64,000 nt of DNA, from assembly GCA_019009955.1 (NCBI GenBank), contig CM032228.1:259838001-259902000 (forward strand). Reading direction: 5' to 3'. The position numbers were made by a program, and so were the translations under genes. Source of the DNA: Riptortus pedestris. Taxonomy: Eukaryota; Arthropoda; Insecta; Hemiptera; Alydidae. The notes beneath the pieces are model-generated. The model ran no database searches and was not told where the DNA came from. It saw only the letters and a program-made list of their open reading frames with translations. Shown here piece by piece: positions 43,541 through 57,001 of this stretch; position 1 is the stretch's first letter, and each line of letters opens with the position of its first letter.

Positions 43541-45362
43541 ATTGTAACCTCTGTCTGTACATTGATTTTTTTCGCGAAATTTCACGATAACTTTTCGTTT
43601 CACATGTCATAGACACCATAACTGCTTTTTGTTTCTTTCGTGTGTGTTTGTTTGTTTGTTTGTTACCTTTTCACGGATAAACGGCTGAACCGAATTTTAT
43701 GAAACTTGGTATGTATATTACTACTAGCCCATCTTAGACTTTAGGCGATATTAATATTCTCTGAGAAGAACAGGAGTGGGGTTTTTTCGGCAAATATGCA
43801 CATAACAAATGTTGTTTATTTTGTTATTTAGAGTAACTTTTGTTATATACACGTTTTTCGTATACCGAATTATAAACGAGATATAGACTAAAACCTATAG
43901 GGGAAATGAACAATTTTATTTGGCACAAAACACTCTACCGAACTAAATAAAACTCGGTATGTGTATTAGCTCTAACGCCTTCATTATTATAAGCCGTACC
44001 AACATTTCTAGGGACGGGCACGAGTGGGGGTTATAAGGGAGGCCTGAATTTAAAAATAGCGATATTTCGTTTCTTATTGGTTTTTCCGCAAATATGAACA
44101 TAGCAAAAGTTGTTTATTTTGTTATTTAGAGTAACGTGTGTTATATACATTTTTGTCGTATACCGAAGTAAATATAAATGAGTTATAAGCTAAAAACTAT
44201 AGCGGGAGTCATTAATTTTATTGGGCTCAAAAGACTCAACCGAACTAAATAATACTCAGTATGTATATTAGTGTTGACTCCCTAATTATCATAGGCCCTA
44301 CCAACATTTCTAGGGACGAGCAGGAGTGGGGTTTGTAAGGGAGGCCTGAAATTAACAGTAGTGATATTTCGTATCCGATTGGTTTTGCGACAAACATGCA
44401 CATGACAAAAGTTGTTTACTTTGTTATTTAGAGTAACTTTGGTGCGCATTCACTTTTGTCATAAAATGAAGTAAACACGGGATATGCGCTAAACGGGAGT
44501 CAATGATATTAGTACTTATTTAAGGGGTTTTAATAAAGGAATATTATGACAAATGATGTTATGTTTTATATGATAGTTCAAAGTATGATTCGGATTAGTG
44601 AGGTAATAAATCTTCGTCACCCCCTTCTAATAACTTTGTTATTTATTTCCAATAGAAATATAAACTATAAGAGCATTTCCATTATTTAATTTGTATAATC
44701 TACCTTGATGTTATTGAAACAAATATTTAATATAATAACAATTAAACGTTAATGGAAATGTCATTATGACAAAAAAACAATATGCGTTTAAAATCGATAT
44801 GATATTTTCAGGGTGCCACTATTATTTAATTCCATCCGGTAGATAAATTATAAAATAATGTTTTGCATCAATAATATAAGTAGAAGAATGTTGAGAAGTC
44901 TCATGCAGGAGCGGAAGATGACGGGAGCTTTACACGTTAATTGAGTTTACTTATTTCCCGTCTGGCATTACTGGAAACGATTTCCAGTGAGATTCACTAA
45001 TACAAATATAATCTTACGTGCAAAACTTTGCCTAAACTATGTGAGCTCGGATTGGCTTTTGAAAGGAAATATGTTCATTATAGAATTGTAATAAATGCTA
45101 ACCATGATTATGGTTTGAATTATTGAAAAACGGTGAGTCAAAAAGTGTAGAGGGATAGATTAGGAACACATTTTCATTTATCCTTCAAAAATAAAATTTC
45201 TATTCTATTAAACCCCAAAAGTTACCCTTCAGGGTTGGCTATTTCGGAAAATCATTACGTCGTGGAGGGAAGTGTAATTGTACACATTGAAGTCTTACTA
45301 TCAAAATACCATCATTAGTCAGTCAAGAATGATTTCCCGGGCATCGCCGGGTACCTTAGCTA

Positions 45363-45363
<1 letters not shown>
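43541..45363 (+). mobile_element. Helitron, complete composite copy (A 5' end, B 3' end), about 1.8 kb
   Basis: 5' end ATTGTAACCTCTGTCTGTAC, ATTGATTTTTTTCGCG after (TA)n. Three modules follow to about 44,500. The rest is family B sequence, matching 15,894-16,900 in reverse, and ends CCCGGGCATCGCCGGG, TACCTTAGCTAG. The only separator from the previous Helitron is the (TA)n at 43,518-43,540. Confidence 0.78.
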
Positions 45364-45422
<59 letters not shown>

Positions 45423-45431
45423 TATATATAT
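45364..45431. repeat. (TA)n tract
   Basis: TA repeat directly after a Helitron 3' CTAG; a short E-family fragment (TTTGAAGAAAAATTTCGAAA) follows. Confidence 0.92.
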
Positions 45432-45524
45432 TTGAAGAAAAATTTCGAAAATTCCGTCATGCGTACAACCTCAATAGCTGATTTCGCGAAAAAAATCAAT
45501 GTACAGACAGAGGTCACAATTTTA

Positions 45525-45525
<1 letters not shown>
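45432..45525 (-). mobile_element. E fragment and Helitron 5'-end fragment (minus)
   Basis: 45,432-45,485 matches reverse E sequence up to AGCTGATTTCG. There it is joined to a Helitron family A 5' end in reverse (GCGAAAAAAATCAATGTACA, GACAGAGGTCACAATTTTAT). Both are short remnants joined at TTTCGCGAAA. Confidence 0.6.

Positions 45526-45580
<55 letters not shown>
45526..45580. repeat. (TA)n at a head-to-head Helitron junction
   Basis: TA repeat between inverted Helitron 5' ends (AATTTTATC on the left, AAATTGTAACC on the right). Confidence 0.92.
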
Positions 45581-45585
<5 letters not shown>

Positions 45586-46836
45586 GTAACCTCTGTCTGT
45601 ACATTGATTATTTTCGCGAAATTTCACGATAACTTTTCGTTTCACATGTCATAGACACCATATCTGCATTTTGTTTCTTTCGTGTATGTTTGTTTGTTTG
45701 TTACCTTTTCACGCATAAACGGCTGAACCGAATTTTATGAAACTTAGTATGTATATTACTACTAACCCAACTTAGACTTTAGGCTATATTAATATTCTCT
45801 AAGACAAACAGGAGTGGTGGTTATAAGGAAGGCCTGAAATTAAAAATAGCGATATTTCGTTTCCTATTGCATTTTCAGCAAAACCGCTTATAACAAAAGT
45901 TGTTTATTTTGTAATTTAGAGTAACTTTTGTTATATGCACTTTTGCCGTATACGGAAGTACAAATGAGTTATACGCTAAAAACTATAGCGGGAGTCCACA
46001 ATTTTATTTGGCACAAAAGACTCAACCGAACTAAATCAAAGTCGGTATATGAATTAGTACTAACGCCTTTCTTATAACAAACCATACTAACATTTCTAGG
46101 AACGGGCAGGAGTGGGGGTTATAAGGGAGGCCTGAAATTAAAAATAGCGATATTTCGTTTCCTATTTGATTTTCGGCAAATATAAACAGAACAAAAGTTG
46201 TTTATTTTGTTATTTAGAGTAACGTTTGTAATACACACTTTTTTCGTATACCGAAGTATAAATGAGTTATACGCTAAAAACTATAGCGGGAGTACACAAT
46301 TTTATTTGGCACAAAAGACTCAACCGAACTAAACCAAAGTCGGTATATGAATTAGTACTAACGCCTTCCTTATAACAAACCATACTAACATTTCTAGGGA
46401 CAGGCAGGAGTGGGGGTTATAAGGGAGGCCAGAAATTAAAAATAGTGATTTCCTATTGGGGTTTCGGCAAATATGCAAAAAACAAAAATTGTTTATTTTG
46501 TTATTTAGAGAAATTTGCTCAACACTTCTTTTCAATATGAACTACCAGGTACCTCAAATGAAAAAATTGATTCAAATGTATGTCAATATTTTCTCATTAA
46601 TAATTCAAATCTATGCATAATACACAGGAAACGGGAAATATGACAATATGCAGGACAGTGAAGTCTTACATAAAAAAATAATTTTATTATTAGCAAATCA
46701 CCGGCAACGACGGGTATCAATCCTAAACACTGGGACGTGTAAATGTCAAAATATTGTGCAATGTAAAGCCTGCTAAAAAATACCATCACCATTCAGCCTC
46801 AAATGAATTCCCGGGCGAAGCCGGGTATCTGAGCTA

Positions 46837-46837
<1 letters not shown>
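45581..46837 (+). mobile_element. Helitron (family A), complete non-autonomous copy, about 1.26 kb
   Basis: AAATTGTAACCTCTGTCTGT start; GGCTGAACCGAATTTTATGA; three modules with GGAGTGGKGGTTATAAGG at about 45,810, 46,110 and 46,408; 3' end CCCGGGCGAAGCCGGG, TATCTGAGCTAG. Module spacing is about 300 bases. No coding frame. Confidence 0.85.

Positions 46838-46896
<59 letters not shown>
46838..46896. repeat. (TA)n between Helitron 3' end and D 5' end
   Basis: TA repeat following CTAGT and leading into ATTTGTCTG of the D element at 46,899. Confidence 0.92.
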
Positions 46897-46898
<2 letters not shown>

Positions 46899-46900
<2 letters not shown>

Positions 46901-47386
46901 CTGTTAACGCTCTAGCGGTCGCAATATTTGTTTGATTGTTACCAAACTTCATATTTAAGCGTTTTACGTAAAAAGAAAGATCAAGTTCGTCAATAGTTGA
47001 AATTGGACAAGTGGTGGGGGGGGGGTTTAGAATAGGGATTTTTGAAAATTCGAAATATCTCCGTTATTATGCGTTGGATGGAAACATTATATAGAATCAA
47101 TCTTATTGCAAATTAAATTTACTATAAATATTGTTCTATACATTTATTCTTTATCTTGAATATTAACCGAGATATTTACATTTGTATGCATGCGTGTGGT
47201 CGGCAGGAGTCGGCTATGTTCGCGACTCTCCACCGAGAGCTAGTGTGGGCCGTTTCGGTAATTATTCGTATCTCATGAATAGCTTTAGATATTCCTTACT
47301 ACTACAGTTGTTATTAGGCGGATTTCTCTATTGTAAAACTTCACGTGGGAAATCTGCTTAGTTTAAGCAGCCCCTGCGTGACGGAC
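46899..47386 (+). mobile_element. D-family element (488 bp)
   Basis: GTCTGTTAACGCTCTAGCGG to AAGCAGCCCCTGCGTGACGG, AC. It lacks about 70 bases found in the 555-557-bp copies around the GGGCTAGAAACTACTGGG segment. The left hairpin has one mismatched pair. Confidence 0.65.
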
Positions 47387-47416
47387 GTTTTAGATTTTAT
47401 CTCGTTCTTACTTTGT

Positions 47417-47420
<4 letters not shown>

Positions 47421-47484
<64 letters not shown>
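47421..47484. repeat. (TA)n tract
   Basis: TA repeat leading into a Helitron 5' end. Confidence 0.92.
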
Positions 47485-47487
<3 letters not shown>

Positions 47488-48457
47488 GTAACCTCTGTCT
47501 GTACATTAATTTTTTTCGCGAAATTTCACGATAACTTTTCGTTTCACATGTCATAGACACCATAACTGCATTTTGTTTCTTTGGTGTCTGTTTGTTTTTT
47601 TGTTTGTTACCTTTTCACGCATAAACGGCTGAACTGAATTTTATGAAACTTAGTATGTATATTACTACTAACCCATCTTAGACTTTAGGCTATATAAATA
47701 TTCTCTAAGACAAATAGGAGTGGGGGTTATAGGGGAGGCCTGAAATTAAAGATAGTGATATTTCGTTTCCTATTGCTTTTTGAGCAAATATGCCCATTAA
47801 AAAAGTTGTTTATTTTGTAATTTTGAGTAACTTTTCTTATATGCACCTTTGCCGTATACGGAAGTATAAATGAGTTATACGCTAAAAACTATAGCAGGAG
47901 TCCACAATTTTATTTGGCACAAAAGACACAACCAAACTAAATAAAACACTCAGTATGTGTAATAGCACTAAGGCCTTCCTTATAATAAGCCATACTATTT
48001 CTAGGGACGGGAAGAGTGGGGGTTATAAGGGAGGCCTGAAATAAATAATAATGATTTCCTATTGGGGTTTCGGCAAATATGCACATAACAAAAGTTGTTT
48101 ATTTTGATATTTAGAGAAATTTGCTTAACAATTCTTTTCAATATAAACTACCAGGTACCTCACCTGGAAATATTAATTCAAATTATAATATATTTTTATA
48201 ATATTTTGTCCTTAATAATTTAAATCTATGCATAATGCACAGGAAACGGGAAATATAACAATATGAAGGACAGTGAAGTCTTACATAAAAAATTAATTTT
48301 ATTATAAACAAATCCACAGAAACGACGGGTATTAACCATCGGAACCCTCGGGGGAAGGGTAAGTGTCAGAATATTGTGCAAAGTAAAGCCTTGCCAAAAA
48401 AATACCATTACCATCCAGCCTCAAATGAATTCCCGGGCGAAACCGGGTATCTGAGCT

Positions 48458-48459
<2 letters not shown>
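47485..48459 (+). mobile_element. Helitron (family A), complete, with altered 3' terminus
   Basis: 5' end ATTGTAACCTCTGTCTGTAC; two modules; 3' end CCCGGGCGAAACCGGG, TATCTGAGCTAT. The terminal CTAG of the relatives is CTAT here. It is otherwise closely similar to 33,702-34,668, including the GGAACCCTCGGGGGAAGGGT segment. Confidence 0.82.
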
Positions 48460-48494
<35 letters not shown>

Positions 48495-48496
<2 letters not shown>

Positions 48497-48689
48497 TGAT
48501 AATACTTTAGCGGTTGTAATTTTTTTTATCGGTAAAACTGCTAAACGAAGGCGTGGGTTCGATTCCATGTAGCCAATAGGAATATAGTGAACTCACTCAG
48601 CGTGTATCTCATTTATACTTGATTATACGACAAAAGTGTAAATAATAAATGTTCCATTAAATCAATATACCAAAGAAAACTACTTTTGC
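48495..48689. other. Unassigned spacer before the 55-bp satellite
   Basis: Contains GGGTTCGATTCC at about 48,555, which resembles an RNA polymerase III B box, but no tRNA cloverleaf. A Helitron-module fragment (ATCTCATTTATACTTGATTA) lies near 48,605. Confidence 0.4.
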
Positions 48690-51600
48690 TGGAACGTGTG
48701 ATATCCTCAAGGTATTATAGACACAGGATAGAAATATAGCTGTCAACTCATACTACTATCCTCATGTTATTATAGACACAGGATAGATATATAGCTATCA
48801 ACTCATACTACCATCCTCTCGTTATTATAGACACAGGATAGATATATTGCTGTCAACTCATACTACCATCCTCATGTTATTATAGACACAGGATAGATAT
48901 ATTGCTGTCAACTCATACTACCATCCTCATGTTATTATAGACACAGGATAGATATATTGCTGTCAACTCATACTACCATCCTCATGTTATTATAGACACA
49001 GGATAGATATATTGCTGTCAACTCATACTACCATCCTTTCGTTATTATAGACACAGGATGGATATATAGCTGTCAACTCATACTACCATCCTCACGTTAT
49101 TATAGACACAGGATAGATATATTGCTGTCAACTCATACTAACATCCTTTCGTTATTATAGACGCAGGATGGATATATAGCTGTCAACTCATACTACCATC
49201 CTCATGTTATTATAGACACAGGATAGATATATTGCTGTCAACTCATACTACCATCCTCATGTTATTATAGACACAGGATAGATATATTGCTGTCAACGCA
49301 TACTACCATCCTTTCGTTATTATAGACACAGGATGGATATATAGCTGTCAACTCATACTACCATCCTCATGTTATTATAGACACAGGATAGATATATTGC
49401 TGTCAACTCATACTACCATCCTCATGTTATTATAGACACAGGATAGATATATTGCTGTCAACTCATACTACCATCCTCATGTTATTATAGACACAGGATA
49501 GATATATTGCTGTCAACTCATACTACCATCCTTTCGTTATTATAGACACAGGATGGATATATAGCTGTCAACTCATACTACCATCCTCACGTTATTATAG
49601 ACACAGGATAGATATATTGCTGTCAACTCATACTAACATCCTTTCGTTATTATAGACGCAGGATGGATATATAGCTGCCAACTCATACTACCATCCTCAT
49701 GTTATTATAGACACAGGATAGATATATTGCTGTCAACTCATACTACCATCCTTTCGTTATTATAGACACAGGATGGATATATAGCTGTCAACTCATACTA
49801 CCATCCTCATGTTATTATAGACACATGATAGATATATTGCTGTCAACTTATACTACCATCCTTTCGTTATTATAGACACAGGATGGATATATAGCTGTCA
49901 ACTCATACTACCATCCTCATGTTATTATAGACACAGGATAGATATATTGCTGTCAACTCATACTACCATCCTCACGTTATTATAGACACAGGATAGATAT
50001 ATTGCTGTCAACTCATACTACCATCCTCATGTTATTATAGACACAGGATAGATATATTGCTGTCAACTCATACTACCATCCTCATGTTATTATAGACACA
50101 GGATAGATATATTGCTGTCAACTCATACTACCATCCTTTCGTTATTATAGACACAGGATGGATATATAGCTGTCAACTCATACTACCATACTCACGTTAT
50201 TATAGACACAGGATAGATATATTGCTGTCAACTCATACTACCATCCTTTCGTTATTATAGACACAGGATGGATATATAGCTGTCAACTCATACTACCATC
50301 CTCATGTTATTATAGACACAGGATAGATATATTGCTGTCAACTCATACTACCATCCTCATGTTATTATAGACACAGGATAGATATATTGCTGTCAACGCA
50401 TACTACCATCCTTTCGTTATTATAGACACAGGATGGATATATAGCTGTCAACTCATACTACCATCCTCATGTTATTATAGACACAGGATAGATATATTGC
50501 TGTCAACTCATACTACCATCCTCTTGTTATTATAGACACAGGATAGATATATTGCTGTCAACTCATACTACCATCCTCATGTTATTATAGACACAGGATA
50601 GATATATTGCTGTCAACTCATACTACCATCCTTTCGTTATTATAGACACAGGATGGATATATAGCTGTCAACTCATACTACCATCCTCAGGTTATTATAT
50701 ACACAGGATAGATATATTGCTGTCAACTCATACTAACATCCTTTCGTTATTATAGACACAGGATAGATATATAGCTGACTCATACTACCATCCTCTGCCA
50801 ACTCATACTACCATCCTCATGTTATTATAGACACAGGATAGATATATTGCTGTCAACTCATACTACCATCCTTTCGTTATTATAGACACAGGATGGATAT
50901 ATAGCTGTCAACTCATACTACCATCCTCATGTTATTATAGACACATGATAGATATATTGCTGTCAACTCATACTACCATCCTTTCGTTATTATAGACACA
51001 GGATGGATATATAGCTGTCAACTCATACTACCATCCTCATGTTATTATAGACACAGGATAGATATATTGCTGTCAACTCATACTACCATCCTCACGTTAT
51101 TATAGACACAGGATAGATATATTGCTGTCAACTCATACTACCATCCTCACGTTATTATAGACACAGGATAGATATATTGCTGTCAACTCATACTACCATC
51201 CTCACGGTATTATAGACGCAGGATAGATATATAGCTGTCAACTCATACTACCATCCTCACGTTATTATAGACACAGGATAGATATATTGCTGTCAACTCA
51301 TACTACCATCCTTTCGTTATTATAGACACAGGATGGATATATAGCTGTCAACTCATACTACCATCCTCACGTTATTATAGACACAGGATAGATATATTGC
51401 TGTCAACTCATACTACCATCCTCACGTTATTATAGACACAGGATAGATATATTGCTGTCAACTCATACTACCATCCTTTCGTTATTATAGACACAGGATG
51501 GATATATAGCTGTCAACTCATACTACCATCCTTTCGTTATTATAGACACAAGATAGATATATTGCTGTCAACTCATACTACCATCCTTTCGTTATTATAG

Positions 51601-54600
51601 ATGCAGGATAGATATATTGCTGTCAACTCATACTACCATCCTCACGTTATTATAGACACAGGATAGATATATTGCTGTCAACTCATACTACCATCCTCAC
51701 GTTATTATAGACACAGGATAGATATATTGCTGTCAACTCATACTACCATCCTCACGTTATTATAGACACAGGATAGATATATTGCTGTCAACTCATACTA
51801 CCATCCTTTCGTTATTATAGACACATGATAGATATATTGCTGTCAACTCATACTACCATCCTCACGTTATTATAGACACAGGATAGATATATTGCTGTCA
51901 ACTCATACTACCATCCTCACGTTATTATAGACGCAGGATAGATATATAGCTGTCAACTCATACTACCATCCTCACGTTATTATAGACACAGGATAGATAT
52001 ATTGCTGTCAACTCATACTACCATCCTTTCGTTATTATAGACACAGGATAGAAATATAGCTGTCAACTCATACTACCATCCTCACGTTATTATAGACACA
52101 GGATAGATATATTGCTGTCAACTCATACTACCATCCTCTCGTTATTATAGACACAGGATAGATATATAGCTGTCAACTCATACTACCATTTTTTCGTTAT
52201 TATAGATGCAGGATAGATATATAGCTGTCAACTCATACTACCATCCTCACGTTATTATAGACACAGGATAGATATATAGCTGTCAACTCATACTACCATC
52301 CTCACGTTATTATAGACACATGATAGATATATAGCTGTCAACTCATACTACCATCCCCTCGTTATTATAGACACAGGATAGATATATAGCTGTCAACTCA
52401 TACTACCATCCTCTCGTTATTATAGAAACAGGATATATAGCTGTCAACTCATACTACCATCCTCACTTTATTATAGACGCAGGATAGATATATTGCTATA
52501 GCTGTCAACTCATACTACCATCCTCGTTATTATAGACTGCAGGATAGATATATAGCTGTCAACTCATACTACCATCCTCTCGTTATTATAGACACAGGAT
52601 AGATATATAGCTGTCAACTCATACTACCATCTTATCGTTATTATAGATGCAGGATAGATACATAGCTGTCAACTCATACTACCATCCTTTCGTTATTATA
52701 GATGCAGGATAGATATATATCTATCAACTCATACTACCCTCCTTTCGTTATTATAGACACAGGATAGATATATAGCTGTCAACTCATACTACCATCCTCT
52801 CGTTATTATAGACACAGGATAGATATATAAGTATCAACTCATACTACCATCCTTTCGTTATTATAGATGCAGGATAGATATATAGCTGGCAACTCATACT
52901 ACCATCCTCTCGTTATTATAGATGCAGGATAAATATATAGCTGGCAACTCATACTACCATCCTCTCGTTATTATAGATGCAGGATAGATACATAGCTGTC
53001 AACTCATACTACCATCCTTTCGTTATTATAGATGCAGGATAGATATATAGCTGCAACTCATACTACCATCTCGTTATTATAGATGCAGGATAGATATAGC
53101 TGTCAACTCATACTACCATCCTCTCGTTATTATAGATGCAGGATAGATATATAGCTGGCAATTCATACTACCATCCTTTCGTTATTATAGATGCAGGATA
53201 GATACATAGCTGTCAACTCATACTACCATCCTTTCGTTATTATAGATGCAGGATAGATATATAGCTGTCAACTCATACTACCATCCTCTCGTTATTATAG
53301 ATGCAGGATAGATATAGCTGTCAACTCATACTACCATCGTTATTATAGATGCAGGATAGATATAGCTGTCAACTCATACTACCATCCTTTCGTTATTATA
53401 GATGCAGGATAGATATATAGCTGTCAACTCATACTACCATCTCTCGTTATTATAGATGCAGGATATATAGCTGTCAACTCATACTACCATCCTTCGTTAT
53501 TATAGATGCAGGATAGATAATAGCTGGCAACTCATACTACCATCCTTTCGTTATTATAGATGCAGGATAGATATATAGCTGGCAACTCATACTACCATCC
53601 TCTCGTTATTATAGATGCAGGATAGATATATAGCTGTCAACTCATACTACCATCCTTTCGTTATTATAGATGCAGGATAGATACATAGCTGTCAACTCAT
53701 ACTACCATCCTTTCGTTATTATAGATGCAGGATAGATATATAGCTGGCAACTCATACTACCATCCTCTCGTTATTATAGACACAGGATAGATATAGCTGT
53801 AAACTCATACTACCATCCTCTCGTTATTATAGACACAGGATAGATATATAGCTGTCAACTCATACTACCATCGTCTCGTTATTATAGATGCAGGATAGAT
53901 ACATAGCTTCATATGCAGGATAGATACATTGATGTCAACTCATACTACCATCCTTTCGTTATTATAGATGCAGGATAGATATATAGCTGGCAACTCATAC
54001 TACCATCCTCTCGTTATTATAGATGCAGGATAAATATATAGCTGTCAACTCATACTACCATCGTCTCGTTATTATAGATGCAGGATAGATACATAGCTGT
54101 CAACTCATACTACCATCCTTTCGTTATTATAGATGCAGGATAGATATTTAGCTGGCAACTCATACTACCATCCTCTCGTTATTATAGATGCAGGATAAAT
54201 ATATAGCTGGCAACTCATAATACTAACCTCTCGTTATTATAGACACAGGATAGATATAAAGCTATAAACTCATACTACCGTCCCCACGATATTATAGACA
54301 CAGGATAGATACACAAATTGTCAACTCATACTACCATCCACACGATATTATAGGCAATTGTAGATATACAGCAGTTAACTCAAACTACAATCCCCTCGTT
54401 ATTATAAACACACGATATATATATAGCTGTCAACTCATACTACCATCGTCTCGTTATTATAGATGCAGGATAGATACATAGCTGTCAACTCATACTACCA
54501 TCCTTTCGTTATTATAGATGCAGGATAGATATTTAGCTGGCAACTCATACTACCATCCTCTCGTTATTATAGATGCAGGATAAATATATAGCTGGCAACT

Positions 54601-55456
54601 CATAATACTAACCTCTCGTTATTATAGATGCAGGATAAATATATAGCTGGCAACTCATAATACTAACCTCTCGTTATTATAGACACAGGATAGATATAAA
54701 GCTATAAACTCATACTACCGTCCCCACGATATTATAGACACAGGATAGATACACAAATTGTCAACTCATACTACCATCCACACGATATTATAGGCAATTG
54801 TAGATATACAGCACTTAACTCAAACTACAATCCCCTCGTTATTATAAACACACGATATATATATAGCTGTCATTACATACTACCATCCTCTCGTTATTAT
54901 AGATGCAGGATAGATTTATAGCTGTCAACTCATACTACCATCCTTTCGTTATTATAGATGCAGGATAGATATATAGCTGTCAACTCATACTACCATCCTC
55001 TCGTTATTATAGACACAGGATAGATATATAAGTATCAACTCATACTACCATCGTCTCGTTATTATAGATGCAGGATAGATACATAGCTGTCAACTCATAC
55101 TACCATCCTTTCGTTATTATAGATGCAGGATAGATATATAGCTGGCAACTCATACTACCATCCTCTGGTTATTATAGATGCAGGATAAATATATAGCTGG
55201 CAACTCATAATACTAACCTCTCGTTATTATAGACACAGGATAGATATAAAGCTATAAACTCATACTACCATCCACACGATATTATAGGCTATTGTAGATA
55301 TACAGCAGTTAACTCAAACTACAATCCCCTCGTTATTATAAACACACGATATATATATAGCTGTCATTACATACTACCATCCTCTCGTTATTATAGATGC
55401 AGGATAGATTTATAGCTGTCAACTCATACTACCATCCCCTCGTTATTATAAACACA

Positions 55457-55459
<3 letters not shown>
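48690..55459. repeat. 55-bp satellite (second family), main block, about 120 copies
   Basis: Monomer CTGTCAACTCATACTACCAT, CCTCATGTTATTATAGACAC, AGGATAGATATATTG, strictly 55 bases for most of its length. Variable positions: CTCATG/CTCACG/CTTTCG/CTCTCG, ATATTG/ATATAG and GACACAGG/GATGCAGG. To about 52,400 the monomers are very uniform; beyond that the GATGCAGG type dominates and length variants are common. Between 54,220 and 55,330 a group of diverged monomers recurs at 440- and 550-base spacing (8 and 10 monomers). Confidence 0.96.

Positions 55460-55522
<63 letters not shown>
55460..55522. repeat. (TA)n at left edge of the inserted Helitron
   Basis: Expanded from the TA core of a satellite monomer (AAACACACGATATATATA). 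Confidence 0.9.
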
Positions 55523-55524
<2 letters not shown>

Positions 55525-55537
55525 TTATATATATAAT

Positions 55538-56280
55538 TCTAGCGTACGTGTGTATGTCACTGAACTCCTCCTAGACGGATGGAGCGATTTGATTGAATTT
55601 TTAAATACGCGTTCGAGTGACGCCCCGGATGGAGCAGGAGTGGGGGTCGTGAGGGTGGCCTGAAATTAAAAATAGCCGTATTTCGTTTCCTATTGGTTTT
55701 TCGGCAAATTTGCACACGATAAGAGTTGTTTATGTTGTTATTTGGAGTAATATTTGTCATATTCAATTTTGTCGTATATTAAAGTATAAACGAGATATAC
55801 ACTAAAAAAGTAAAGAGGGGCCAACAATTTTATTGGGCACCAACGATTGAAACGAACTGAACAAAACTCGGTATGTGAATTAGCATTATTTCTACCATGG
55901 TTATAAACTGTACTAAATTTTTTAAGTTCGAACGAGAGTGGGGGTTTACTGAAGGCCAAAAACTAAAAAACGCCGATATCTCGGTTACTATTAAAGACAG
56001 TGAAAAAAGGTACATGACAACGTTTATAGATCTTTTAATTTGCAAAAAGATTGGTTCTCTACAAAATTTCGATCAGACTCAAACTAACGGAGATATTTCG
56101 AATTTTCGAAAATCCTCCCCTCTTAACTCCCACTCTCAATGATCCGATTCCAACCGTTGAAGAACATGATCCGTCTTTTAACGTGAAACGTTTAAATACG
56201 GAGTTTGGTAACGATCCAGCAAAAATTGCGACCGCTAGAGCGTTAACAGGCTAATACACCTCTATCTTTATACATATAAT
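55538..56280 (+). mobile_element. Helitron C, first (partial) unit of a composite inside the satellite
   Basis: Starts TCTAGCGTACGTGTGTATGT. It lacks the GGTTTAGCGCCGCAGATCGG segment that the 9,830 copy has (the sequence jumps from GCCCCGGATG to GAGCAGGAGTGG). From about 55,970 to 56,255 it is the reverse of a D 5' half (GCGACCGCTAGAGCGTTAAC). No 3' end of its own. Confidence 0.72.
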
Positions 56281-56953
56281 TCTAGCGTACGTGTGTATGT
56301 CACTGAACTCCTCCTAGACGGATGGTCCGATTTGATTGAATTTTTAAATACGCGTTCGGGTGACGCCCCGGATGGTTTAGCGCCGCAGATCGGCCAGGCA
56401 GATGGAGCAGGTCTCCGGTCGAAGGGCGAAGGGCGAGGTTATTTGAAATGTAATGAAATGTTAATATGTTTATCTAATGTATGTCCTTAGAATTTAAGTA
56501 TGTTATCTATATAATGATGTTTTCAGCTGCGAGAGGTTTTCACTTTCAGATATTGTTATTTATTTTCCAAATTTATTTTAATTTGATTTGAATGTGGCAA
56601 TTATTTTCTTTTCTTTATTTATATTTATGTATTTGCGTTATTATTCTTGAGGGTTTTTATTTATTTCAGTTATTGGTCTACAACTGTTTGTTTTTAAGAA
56701 CGTGTAGTGCGCATTCTACTAGATAATCTCAGAACTAAAACGTCTTCTTTTCCTTCTCTCATTTTTCCTTTTCCTTTTGTGTACCAAGTTTTTGCGATAT
56801 TTTATTTACTATTTGTTTTTAGGCAAACGTGCATATAACAAATGTTGTTTTTTGCGTTATTAAAAGTAGATTTTTTTTTAAACATAATATTATTAAATTT
56901 AATATCCTAATCGCTTGATATATAATGCAGGACAACGTCTGCCGGGTCCGCTA

Positions 56954-56954
<1 letters not shown>
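56281..56954 (+). mobile_element. Helitron C, complete non-autonomous unit (674 bp)
   Basis: 5' TCTAGCGTACGTGTGTATGT after AT-AAT; GACGCCCCGGATGGTTTAGC and GCCGCAGATCGGCCAGGCAG; an AT-rich body; 3' end GACAACGTCTGCCGGGTCCG, CTAG, followed by T. It is the intact counterpart of 10,607-11,254. The small frame at its start is not a gene. Confidence 0.82.

Positions 56955-57000
<46 letters not shown>
56955..57000. repeat. (TA)n at right edge of the inserted Helitron
   Basis: TA repeat rejoining the satellite at TATATAGCTGTCATTACATA, the continuation of the monomer broken at 55,460. Confidence 0.9.

Positions 57001-57001
<1 letters not shown>

Noticed and set aside
48540..48590. Possible tRNA gene or tRNA-derived SINE head (GGGTTCGATTCC)
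   Set aside because: Only a B-box-like match; the T-arm pairs poorly and no D-arm, anticodon arm or acceptor stem could be drawn.
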